A DNA stretch of 64,000 bases from Streptomyces armeniacus (GTDB taxonomy: Bacteria; Actinomycetota; Actinomycetes; Streptomycetales; Streptomycetaceae). The stretch's first letter is position 1. Every line of letters starts with the position of its first letter. Of the stretch, positions 7,286 through 14,609 are shown one piece after another. The stretch covers positions 1,784,369 to 1,848,368 of the forward strand of contig NZ_CP031320.1 of the NCBI RefSeq assembly GCF_003355155.1, in the 5' to 3' direction. The notes under the pieces were generated by a model. The model did not search any database. It was given only the letters and a program-made list of their open reading frames with translations, and was not told where the DNA came from. Position numbers and translations under genes: made by a program.

Positions 7286-9232
7286 GTGAGTCCGCTGTCC
7301 ACCGCCATCCTCACCGGCCGCCCGCCAGCCGGGTCGCCGCTGGAGAGCGATCTGCGCTCGCTCGGCTTCGACGTGCGGACGGTGCCGGACGACGCCGGAG
7401 CGGGCTCCGGGGCGGCAGCCGGCACGGCAGCCGCTGTGGCGGCCGAACTCGACGCCGTGGCGCCCGGCCGGCGGGTCGCGCTCGTCGACCCGCGGTTCGT
7501 CGGCCACGTACACAGCCTGCGGCTCGCCCTGACCGACCCCCGCTTCCCGGCCGCCGCGGTGCCCGGCGCGGTGACCGTCCTGCCCGAGGCGCGTACGGCG
7601 CTGGCGGGCGCCCTGACGGCGGCCGCGGCTGACGGGGGGCCCGCGGCGGACGACGCGCCCGCGCCGGACCCGGCGTCCGGCACGCGCACCGCCACGCAGG
7701 CGGACGCCCCCGCGTCCCTCCGTACGCTCCCCACGCTGCCCGACTCGGTGGCCGGGGCCCTGGACTCCGCGGGCGTCGGCGTGCACCGGCCCGAACTCGG
7801 CGTCCTCGTGGCCGCCGTGCCCGCCGACGACGAGGCGCGGCGCGCGGCCTCCGACGCGGTCGACGGCACGGACGACGAGGCCGTACGGCTGCGCAGCGCC
7901 GTGAAGTCACGCGACGGCTTCTTCACGACCTTCTGCATCAGCCCGTACTCCCGCTACCTCGCCCGCTGGTGCGCCCGGCGCGGCTTCACCCCGAACCAGG
8001 TCACCACGGCCTCGCTGCTCACCGCGCTGATCGCGGCGGCCGCGGCGGCGACCGGCACGCGCGGCGGGTTCGTGGCGGCCGGCGTGCTGCTGCTCGCGTC
8101 GTTCGTACTGGACTGCACGGACGGGCAGTTGGCCCGTTACGCGCTGCGGTACTCGACCATGGGCGCCTGGCTGGACGCGACCTTCGACCGGGCCAAGGAG
8201 TACGCCTACTACGCGGGCCTCGCGCTGGGCGCCGCACGCGGCGGCGACGACGTGTGGGCGCTCGCGCTGGGCGCGATGGTGCTGCAGACCGCGCGGCACG
8301 TCGTCGACTTCGCCTTCACCGAGGCCAACCACGACGCCACCGCCAACACCAGCCCGACCGCGGCCCTTTCGGACCGGCTGGACAGCGCGGGCTGGACGGT
8401 CTGGGTCCGCCGCATGATCGTGCTGCCCATCGGGGAACGCTGGGCGCTGATCGCCGTCCTGACGGCCTGCACCACACCGCGTATCACCCTGTGGGTGCTG
8501 ATCATCGGCTGCGCGTTCGCCGCCTGCTACACGACGGCCGGGCGCGTGCTGCGCTCGGTCACCCGCAAGGCGCGCCGTACGGACCGTGCCGCGCGCGCCC
8601 TCGCCGACCTCGCGGACAGCGGCCCCGCCGCCGAACTCGTCGCGGGCGGTGCCCGCCGGCTGGGGAGCCTGCCCGGCGCCGCCGCCCTGCTCGTCGCGCC
8701 CCTCGCCGCCGCGCTCGGCGCGGCCGCCGTCACGGGCGCCGCGCTGTGGGCACCGGCCGGGAGCTGGTGGCCGGTGCCGGCCGCGCTGGCGTACGTGCTC
8801 GCCTCCGGCGTCGCCGTCGCCGCGCCCCTCAAGGGCCCGCTCGACTGGCTGGTTCCGCCCCTCTTCCGTATCGCGGAATACTGCACCATTCTGGTGCTCG
8901 CGGCCCGTTCCGAGGTGAACGGTGCCTTGCCCGCCGCTTTCGGGCTGGTGGCCGCGGTCGCCTACCATCACTACGACACGGTGTACCGCATCCGCGGCGG
9001 CACCGGAGCGCCTCCGCACCGGCTGGTGCGGGCGATCGGGGGGCACGAAGGACGGACCGTGGTGGTCACGGCCGCCGCCGCTCTCTGGGCGGGTGGTTCA
9101 GAGCAAGGCTTCACCATCGCGTTGACCGCGCTCGCAGCGGTCATCGCGGCCGCGGTGCTCAGCGAGAGCATCCGCTTCTGGGTGTCCTCCGGAGCACCCG
9201 CCGTACACGACGAAACAGGAGAACCCGCATGA
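7286..9232 (+). CDS. DUF5941 / CDP-alcohol phosphatidyltransferase fusion protein
   Basis: A 648-residue membrane protein in three parts. Residues 1-200 form a soluble domain that looks like a worn nucleotidyltransferase-type fold with an Ala/Asp-rich linker. Residues about 215-420 are a CDP-alcohol phosphotransferase domain with the full motif DCTDGQLAR...GAWLDATFD (all four metal/catalytic Asp present). The C-terminal multi-spanning part corresponds to DUF5941. It is expected to displace CMP from a CDP-alcohol, joining a phospho-alcohol to an acceptor in the membrane. The start is unusual: AAGGAG directly abuts GTG 7286, whereas a CTG eight bases further on (STAILTG) would have ideal spacing. 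It overlaps the next gene by 4 bases. Confidence 0.85.
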   Translation: MSPLSTAILTGRPPAGSPLESDLRSLGFDVRTVPDDAGAGSGAAAGTAAAVAAELDAVAPGRRVALVDPRFVGHVHSLRLALTDPRFPAAAVPGAVTVLPEARTALAGALTAAAADGGPAADDAPAPDPASGTRTATQADAPASLRTLPTLPDSVAGALDSAGVGVHRPELGVLVAAVPADDEARRAASDAVDGTDDEAVRLRSAVKSRDGFFTTFCISPYSRYLARWCARRGFTPNQVTTASLLTALIAAAAAATGTRGGFVAAGVLLLASFVLDCTDGQLARYALRYSTMGAWLDATFDRAKEYAYYAGLALGAARGGDDVWALALGAMVLQTARHVVDFAFTEANHDATANTSPTAALSDRLDSAGWTVWVRRMIVLPIGERWALIAVLTACTTPRITLWVLIIGCAFAACYTTAGRVLRSVTRKARRTDRAARALADLADSGPAAELVAGGARRLGSLPGAAALLVAPLAAALGAAAVTGAALWAPAGSWWPVPAALAYVLASGVAVAAPLKGPLDWLVPPLFRIAEYCTILVLAARSEVNGALPAAFGLVAAVAYHHYDTVYRIRGGTGAPPHRLVRAIGGHEGRTVVVTAAAALWAGGSEQGFTIALTALAAVIAAAVLSESIRFWVSSGAPAVHDETGEPA

Positions 9233-9990
9233 TCGGCCTCGTGCTGGCTGCCGGCGCCGGACGGCGTCTGCGCCCCTACACCGACACCCTGCCGAAGGCC
9301 CTGGTGCCGGTGGGCCCTGAAGAGGAAGGGTCGGGCAGAGCGGCGAAGACCGTCCTCGACCTGACCCTCGCCAACTTCGCCGAGGTCGGACTCACCGATG
9401 TCGCCGTGGTCGTCGGGTACCGCAAGGAGGCGGTGTACGAGCGCAAGGCCGAACTGGAGCGCACGTACGGCGTCAGCCTCACCCTGATCGACAACGACAA
9501 GGCCGAGGAGTGGAACAACGCCTACTCCCTCTGGTGCGCCCGTGACGTCCTGAAGGAGGGCGCGCTGCTCGCCAACGGCGACACCGTGCACCCCGTTTCG
9601 GTCGAGAAGACCCTCCTCGCCGCCCGCGGCCAGGGCCAGCGGATCATCCTCGCCCTCGACACGGTGAAGCAGCTCGCCGAGGAGGAGATGAAGGTCGTCA
9701 CCGACCCGGAGAAGGGCCTTCAGCGGATCACCAAGCTGATGGACCCGGCGGACGCGACCGGCGAGTACATCGGGCTCACCCTCATCGAGGGCGACGCGGC
9801 GGAGGAGCTGGCCGACGCGCTCAAGACCACCTTCGAGCGGGACCCCGACCTCTACTACGAGGACGGCTACCAGGAGTTGGCCAACCGCGGCTTCAAGGTC
9901 GACGTCGCGCCCATCGGCGACGTCTCGTGGGTCGAGATCGACAACCACGACGACCTCGCCAAGGGACGGGAGATCGCATGCCGGTACTGA
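9229..9990 (+). CDS. sugar/polyol-phosphate nucleotidyltransferase (LicC or IPCT-like)
   Basis: 253 residues with the nucleotidyltransferase signature GLVLAAGAGRRLRPYTD and the sugar-phosphate loop LPKALVPVG. The middle holds NNAYSLWCARDV and ANGDTVHP (metal-binding Asp), and the end has SWVEIDNHDDLAKGREI. This pattern is close to CTP-dependent enzymes such as LicC (phosphocholine) and inositol-1-phosphate cytidylyltransferase. Next to a glycerol-1-phosphate-dehydrogenase-like gene and two CDP-alcohol phosphotransferases, I infer CTP activation of a polyol phosphate. The substrate is not known. It overlaps the gene before by ATGA and the gene after by 13 bases. Confidence 0.85.
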   Translation: MIGLVLAAGAGRRLRPYTDTLPKALVPVGPEEEGSGRAAKTVLDLTLANFAEVGLTDVAVVVGYRKEAVYERKAELERTYGVSLTLIDNDKAEEWNNAYSLWCARDVLKEGALLANGDTVHPVSVEKTLLAARGQGQRIILALDTVKQLAEEEMKVVTDPEKGLQRITKLMDPADATGEYIGLTLIEGDAAEELADALKTTFERDPDLYYEDGYQELANRGFKVDVAPIGDVSWVEIDNHDDLAKGREIACRY

Positions 9991-11042
9991 CCCGACTGAT
10001 CCCGTCCCCGCTGACGGTCGACATCCGGGCCGGTGCACTCAACGATCTCGGGACCCTCCTGGCCGACCAGCGCATCTCGCCCGGCGGCAAGCTCGCGGTC
10101 GCCATCAGCCCCCGCTCCGGGCAGGCGCTGCGGGACCGGATCGCCCCGGCGCTGCCGGGCGCGGAGTGGTTCGACGCCGCCGACGGCACGATCGACGGCG
10201 CGGTGCGGCTGGCCGACGAGATCAAGAAGTCCGGGCGCTACGACGCGGTCGTGGGCCTCGGCGGCGGCAAGGTCATCGACTCCGCGAAGTACGCCGCCGC
10301 GCGCATCGGCCTGCCGATGGTCGCGGTCGCCACCAACCTGGCGAACGACGGCCTCTGCTCGCCCGTCTCCACCCTGGACAACGACGCGGGCCGCGGCTCG
10401 TACGGCGTGCCCAACCCGATCGCCATCGTCATCGACCTCGACGTGATCCGCGAGGCGCCGGTGCGGTACGTACGCGCCGGGATCGGCGACGCCCTCAGCA
10501 ACATCTCCGCCGTCGCCGACTGGGAGCTGTCCCACCGCGTGACCGGTGAGGCGTTCGAGGGCCTGGCCGCCGCGATGGCGCGCAGCGCGGGCGACTCCGT
10601 GCTGCGCAACCCGGGCGGCATCGGCGACGACGACTTCCTCGTCATCTACGCCGAGGCACTCGTGCTCACCGGCATCTCGATGTCCATCGCAGGGGACAGC
10701 CGGCCCGCCTCCGGGGCGTGCCACGAGATCTGCCACGCGCTGGACCTGATGTACCCCAAGCGCTCCGCGCTCCACGGCGAACAGTGCGGTCTCGGCGCGG
10801 CGTTCGCGATGCACCTGCGCGGCGCGCACGAGGACGCCGGGCTCATCGCGAGCGTCCTGCGGCGGCACGGCCTGCCCGTACTGCCCGGCGAAATCGGCTT
10901 CGACGTCGACGAGTTCGTCGCCGCCGTCGAGTACGCACCGCAGACCCGCCCCGGGCGCTACACGATCCTCGAGCACCTCGACCTGTCAGCCGACCAGATC
11001 AGGGACGCGTACGCCGACTATGCACAAGCCATCGGTAGCTGA
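9978..11042 (+). CDS. iron-containing alcohol dehydrogenase family, sn-glycerol-1-phosphate dehydrogenase-like
   Basis: 354 residues. The NAD(P) domain carries GLGGGKVIDSAKYAA (about residues 94-108). The catalytic domain shows NLANDGLCSPVS, GDSRPASGACHEICHAL and HGEQCGLGAAFA, where the second and third His-containing motifs match the metal ligands of the AraM/EgsA G1P dehydrogenase group. These enzymes reduce dihydroxyacetone phosphate to sn-glycerol-1-phosphate. Here G1P would feed the adjacent nucleotidyltransferase (inference). The first ATG in the overlap (9978) gives an N terminus MPVLTRLIPSPLTV that fits the family; an in-frame upstream ATG at 9927 would add 17 Arg-rich residues. Related 3-dehydroquinate-synthase-like activity is an alternative. 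Confidence 0.85.
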   Translation: MPVLTRLIPSPLTVDIRAGALNDLGTLLADQRISPGGKLAVAISPRSGQALRDRIAPALPGAEWFDAADGTIDGAVRLADEIKKSGRYDAVVGLGGGKVIDSAKYAAARIGLPMVAVATNLANDGLCSPVSTLDNDAGRGSYGVPNPIAIVIDLDVIREAPVRYVRAGIGDALSNISAVADWELSHRVTGEAFEGLAAAMARSAGDSVLRNPGGIGDDDFLVIYAEALVLTGISMSIAGDSRPASGACHEICHALDLMYPKRSALHGEQCGLGAAFAMHLRGAHEDAGLIASVLRRHGLPVLPGEIGFDVDEFVAAVEYAPQTRPGRYTILEHLDLSADQIRDAYADYAQAIGS

Positions 11043-11802
11043 ACTCAGGCCGGTCGTACACCCCGACGGGGTGAAGGACCGCCGCAGCGGTGAGCACTGG
11101 GCCGGGCGCCTGTACATGCGGGAGCTCTCGCTGCGCTGCGACCCGTACCTGGTGAACACCAGGATCACGCCCAACCAGCTCACCCATCTGATGGTCGTCG
11201 CGGGCGTCCTGGCGGGCGCGGCACTGCTGGTGCCGGGCCTGACCGGGGCGCTCGTCGGCGCCCTGCTCATCCAGCTCTACCTGCTGCTGGACTGCGTCGA
11301 CGGCGAGGTCGCGCGCTGGCGCGGCCAGACCTCGATAACCGGCGTGTACCTCGACCGCGTCGGCCACTACCTGTCCGAGGCCGCCCTGCTCGTCGGCTTC
11401 GGCGTACGGGCGGCCGACGTCTTCCAGTCCGAGGGCGGCACGAACTGGCTCTGGGCCTTCATCGGCACGGTCGCCGCGCTCGGCGCGATCCTCATCAAGG
11501 CCGAGACCGACCTGGTCGACGTGGCCCGCGCGCGCAGCGGCCTCGCGGCCGTCAAGGACGAGGCGGCGACGCCGCGTTCGTCCGGGCTCGCGCTGGCCCG
11601 CAGGGCCGCCGCGGCGCTCAAGTTCCACCGCCTGGTGGGCGGCGTCGAGGCGTCGCTGCTGATCCTCTTCGTGGCCGTACTGGACATGGTGCGCGGCGAC
11701 CTCTTCTTCACCCGGCTCGGGGTCGCGGTGCTGGCGGCCATCGCCGTACTGCAGACGCTGCTGCACCTGGTGTCCATCCTCGCCTCGAGCAGGCTGAAAT
11801 GA
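11020..11802 (+). CDS. CDP-alcohol phosphatidyltransferase family protein with altered motif
   Basis: 260 residues with about six membrane segments. The family motif reads DCVDGEVAR then G-VYLD-RVGH (about residues 90-115). The first three conserved Asp are present, but the last, normally the catalytic base in DxxxD, is replaced by His. It may use His as the base, or may be a non-canonical partner of the DUF5941 fusion enzyme. The gene overlaps the dehydrogenase by 23 bases and the glycosyltransferase by 4, so it belongs to the same transcription unit. Confidence 0.85.
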   Translation: MHKPSVAELRPVVHPDGVKDRRSGEHWAGRLYMRELSLRCDPYLVNTRITPNQLTHLMVVAGVLAGAALLVPGLTGALVGALLIQLYLLLDCVDGEVARWRGQTSITGVYLDRVGHYLSEAALLVGFGVRAADVFQSEGGTNWLWAFIGTVAALGAILIKAETDLVDVARARSGLAAVKDEAATPRSSGLALARRAAAALKFHRLVGGVEASLLILFVAVLDMVRGDLFFTRLGVAVLAAIAVLQTLLHLVSILASSRLK

Positions 11803-12686
11803 GCGGGCCCGCGATGCGTCTCGGCGCGGTCGTCCTCACGATGGGCAACCGGCCGGAGGAACTGCGCGCGCTGCTCGACTCGGTGGCCAAGCAGGACGGC
11901 GATCCGATCGAGGTCGTGGTCGTGGGTAACGGCGCGCCGTTGCCCGAGTTGCCGCCAGGTGTACGGACGGTCGAGCTTCCGGAAAATCTCGGGATCCCCG
12001 GCGGGCGGAATGTCGGAATCGAGGCCTTCGGTCCCGGCGGCAGTGACGTGGACGCGCTCCTCTTCCTGGACGACGACGGGCTGCTGCCGCAGAACGACAC
12101 CGCCGAGCTGTGCCGCGCCGCGTTCGAGGCCGACCCCGGGCTGGGGATCATCAGCTTCCGCATCGCCGACCCGGACACGGGCGAGACCCAGCGCCGCCAC
12201 GTGCCCCGGCTGCGCGCCTCCGACCCGCTGCGTTCCTCCCGCGTCACCACCTTCCTGGGCGGCGCCAACGCCGTCCGTACGAAGGTGCTGGAGCAGGTCG
12301 GCGGGCTGCCGGACGAGTTCTTCTACGCGCACGAGGAGACCGATCTGGCCTGGCGCGCCCAGGATGCCGGCTGGGCGATCGACTACCGCGCCGACATGGT
12401 GCTGCACCATCCCACCACCGCACCGAGCCGGCACGCGGTCTACCACCGCATGGTCGCCCGTAACCGCGTCTGGCTGGCCCGCCGCAACCTGCCGGTCCTG
12501 CTCATCCCGGCCTACCTGGGCGTATGGCTCCTGCTCACCCTGGCCCGGCGGCCCTCGCGGCCCGCGCTCCGCGCGTGGCTGGGCGGCTTCCGGGAGGGCT
12601 GGAGCAGCCCGTGCGGACCGCGCAGGCCGATGAAGTGGAGCACGGTCTGGAGGCTCACCCGGCTGGGCCGACCTCCCGTGATCTGA
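11799..12686 (+). CDS. family 2 glycosyltransferase
   Basis: 295 residues of GT-A fold. It starts RLGAVVLTMGNRPEELRALLDS and has the nucleotide-sugar metal motif LLFLDDDGLL (about residues 86-95). The acceptor motif EETDLAWRAQDAGW matches the ED-type catalytic region of rhamnosyl or galactosyl GT2 enzymes. A C-terminal hydrophobic stretch (LPVLLIPAYLGVWLLLTLA) probably anchors it to the inner membrane face. It would add sugar units to the lipid-linked polymer made by the preceding genes. It overlaps the preceding gene by ATGA. Confidence 0.88.
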   Translation: MSGPAMRLGAVVLTMGNRPEELRALLDSVAKQDGDPIEVVVVGNGAPLPELPPGVRTVELPENLGIPGGRNVGIEAFGPGGSDVDALLFLDDDGLLPQNDTAELCRAAFEADPGLGIISFRIADPDTGETQRRHVPRLRASDPLRSSRVTTFLGGANAVRTKVLEQVGGLPDEFFYAHEETDLAWRAQDAGWAIDYRADMVLHHPTTAPSRHAVYHRMVARNRVWLARRNLPVLLIPAYLGVWLLLTLARRPSRPALRAWLGGFREGWSSPCGPRRPMKWSTVWRLTRLGRPPVI

Positions 12687-12748
12687 CAAGCTCGGGTCTG
12701 AGAACATCGGGGGCTCAGTCACTGCAGAGTGAGGACGAAAGTTTCAAC

Positions 12749-13684
12749 GTGAGCGAGACAACGCACAATGGTGCGGTCGCCGTGAATTCCCCGCCGTCAC
12801 CCGATCAGGGCCTGTCTCCGGCAGCGCTCGCGGAGAAGTACGGCCTGACCGTCAGCGGAGCCAGGCCCTCGCTGCCGGAGTACGTCCGGCAGTTGTGGGA
12901 GCGGCGCCATTTCATCCTCGCCTTCTCCCGGGCGAAGCTGCACGCGCAGTACAGCCAGGCGAAGCTGGGCCAGGTGTGGCAGGTGCTCACGCCGCTGCTG
13001 AACGCCACGGTCTTCTTCTTCATCTTCGGCGTCCTCATGGGCGGCCGCGGCGGGATGAAGAACGACGAGTACATCCCGTTCCTGGTGACCGGCGTCTTCG
13101 TGTGGACCTTCACCCAGCAGTCGGTGATGTCGGGGGTCCGGGCCATATCCGGGAACCTCGGTCTCGTACGGGCGCTGCATTTCCCGCGTGCCTCGCTGCC
13201 GGTCTCCTTCTCGCTGCAGCAGCTCCAGCAGCTGCTGTACTCGATGCTCGTGCTCGCCGTGATCCTGATCGGCTTCCAGCACTTCCCGACCGTGCTGTGG
13301 CCGCTGATCATCCCGGCGCTGGTGCTGCAGCTCATCTTCAACACCGGGCTGGCGCTGGTGATGGCGCGGCTGGGCGCGCAGACCCCGGACCTCGCGCAGC
13401 TCATGCCGTTCATCCTGCGCACCTGGATGTACGCGTCGGGCGTGATCTTCCCGCTCGAGCACATGCTGGAGAAGCGCGACGTGCCGACATGGGTCACCGA
13501 GACCCTGCTGGCGAACCCGATCTCCGTCTATCTGGAGCTCATGCGCTACGCCCTGATCGACGGGCCGCACCATCAGAGTCTCCCCGGGCACGTCTGGCTG
13601 CTCGCGGCAGGCTGGGCGCTCCTCGCGGGAATCGGCGGATTTGTATACTTCTGGAAGGCGGAGGAGCGTTATGGCCGTGGCTGA
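12749..13684 (+). CDS. ABC-2 type transporter permease, TagG-like polysaccharide exporter
   Basis: 311 residues. After a soluble N terminus come LWERRHFILAFSRAKLHAQY and GQVWQVLTPLLNATVFFFIF, both characteristic of teichoic-acid and O-antigen export permeases. Six membrane segments follow, and the late segment ANPISVYLELMRYALIDG matches the TagG C-terminal region. The GTG at 12749 is chosen because it opens the family-length protein; upstream in-frame sequence runs through the preceding gene. It would form the channel with the ATPase encoded next, and overlaps it by 14 bases. Confidence 0.9.
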   Translation: MSETTHNGAVAVNSPPSPDQGLSPAALAEKYGLTVSGARPSLPEYVRQLWERRHFILAFSRAKLHAQYSQAKLGQVWQVLTPLLNATVFFFIFGVLMGGRGGMKNDEYIPFLVTGVFVWTFTQQSVMSGVRAISGNLGLVRALHFPRASLPVSFSLQQLQQLLYSMLVLAVILIGFQHFPTVLWPLIIPALVLQLIFNTGLALVMARLGAQTPDLAQLMPFILRTWMYASGVIFPLEHMLEKRDVPTWVTETLLANPISVYLELMRYALIDGPHHQSLPGHVWLLAAGWALLAGIGGFVYFWKAEERYGRG

Positions 13685-14495
13685 GAAGTCGAGCGACGCG
13701 AAGCCCGCCGGCGCCCCGGCGCAGGCGGCCGCGGACGCGTGGGTGCCCACGGTCATCGCCGAGGAGCTGCACATCGTCTACCGCGTCAACGGCGGCCCGC
13801 GCGGCAAGGGCAGCGCCACCGCCGCGCTGAACCGGATGATCCGCCGCAGCGCCGACAAGGGCGTACGCACGGTGCACGCGGTCAAGGGCGTCAGCTTCAC
13901 CGCGTACCGCGGCGAGGCCATCGGCCTCATCGGGTCCAACGGCTCCGGCAAGTCCACGCTGCTCAAGGCCGTCGCGGGGCTGATCCCCGCCGAGCGCGGC
14001 AAGGTCTACACCGACGGCCAGCCGTCCCTGCTCGGCGTCAACGCCGCCCTGATGAACGACCTGACGGGGGAGCGGAACGTCATCCTCGGCGGGCTCGCGA
14101 TGGGCATGAGCCGCGAGCAGATCCGCGAGCGGTACCAGAGCATCGTCGACTTCTCCGGGATCAACGACAAGGGCGACTTCATCACGCTGCCCATGCGCAC
14201 GTACTCCTCCGGCATGGCCGCCCGGCTCCGGTTCTCCATCGCGGCGGCCAAGGACCACGACGTGCTGATGATCGACGAGGCGCTGGCCACCGGCGACAAG
14301 AAGTTCCAGAAGCGGTCCGAGGCCCGTATCCGCGAACTGCGCAAGGAGGCCGGGACGGTGTTCCTGGTCAGCCACAACAACAAGTCCATCCGGGACACCT
14401 GCGACCGGGTGCTCTGGCTGGAGCACGGCGAGCTGCGGCTCGACGGGCCGACGGACGAAGTCCTCAAGGAATACGAGAAGTTCACCGGCAAGTAG
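13671..14495 (+). CDS. ABC transporter ATP-binding protein, TagH-like
   Basis: 274 residues. Walker A is GSNGSGKST, the signature loop is YSSGMAARLRFSIA, Walker B is VLMIDEALATGD and the H loop is VSHNN. The TagH/Wzt-like insertion GVNAALMNDLTGERNVIL is clear. There is no long C-terminal carbohydrate-binding domain, so it resembles TagH of the minimal type. ATG 13671 follows GGAGGAG. It powers export of the glycoconjugate assembled by this cluster and ends the transcription unit before a strong hairpin. Confidence 0.92.
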   Translation: MAVAEKSSDAKPAGAPAQAAADAWVPTVIAEELHIVYRVNGGPRGKGSATAALNRMIRRSADKGVRTVHAVKGVSFTAYRGEAIGLIGSNGSGKSTLLKAVAGLIPAERGKVYTDGQPSLLGVNAALMNDLTGERNVILGGLAMGMSREQIRERYQSIVDFSGINDKGDFITLPMRTYSSGMAARLRFSIAAAKDHDVLMIDEALATGDKKFQKRSEARIRELRKEAGTVFLVSHNNKSIRDTCDRVLWLEHGELRLDGPTDEVLKEYEKFTGK

Positions 14496-14545
14496 CGGAC
14501 GGCACCCAGGGCCGCCCGGCCCGGCCCGCCTCCCGCGAGCACGTA

Positions 14546-14586
14546 GCGAAGACCCCCGCGCCTCCCTCCCGCGCGGGGGTCTTCGC
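14546..14586. terminator. strong bidirectional terminator hairpin
   Basis: A perfect 15-bp inverted repeat, GCGAAGACCCCCGCG / CGCGGGGGTCTTCGC, with an 11-base loop. It lies between the convergent ends of the ABC ATPase gene and the MMPL gene. Confidence 0.85.
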
Positions 14587-14609
14587 CGTCCGGGGGACGG
14601 TGCCGGGTG

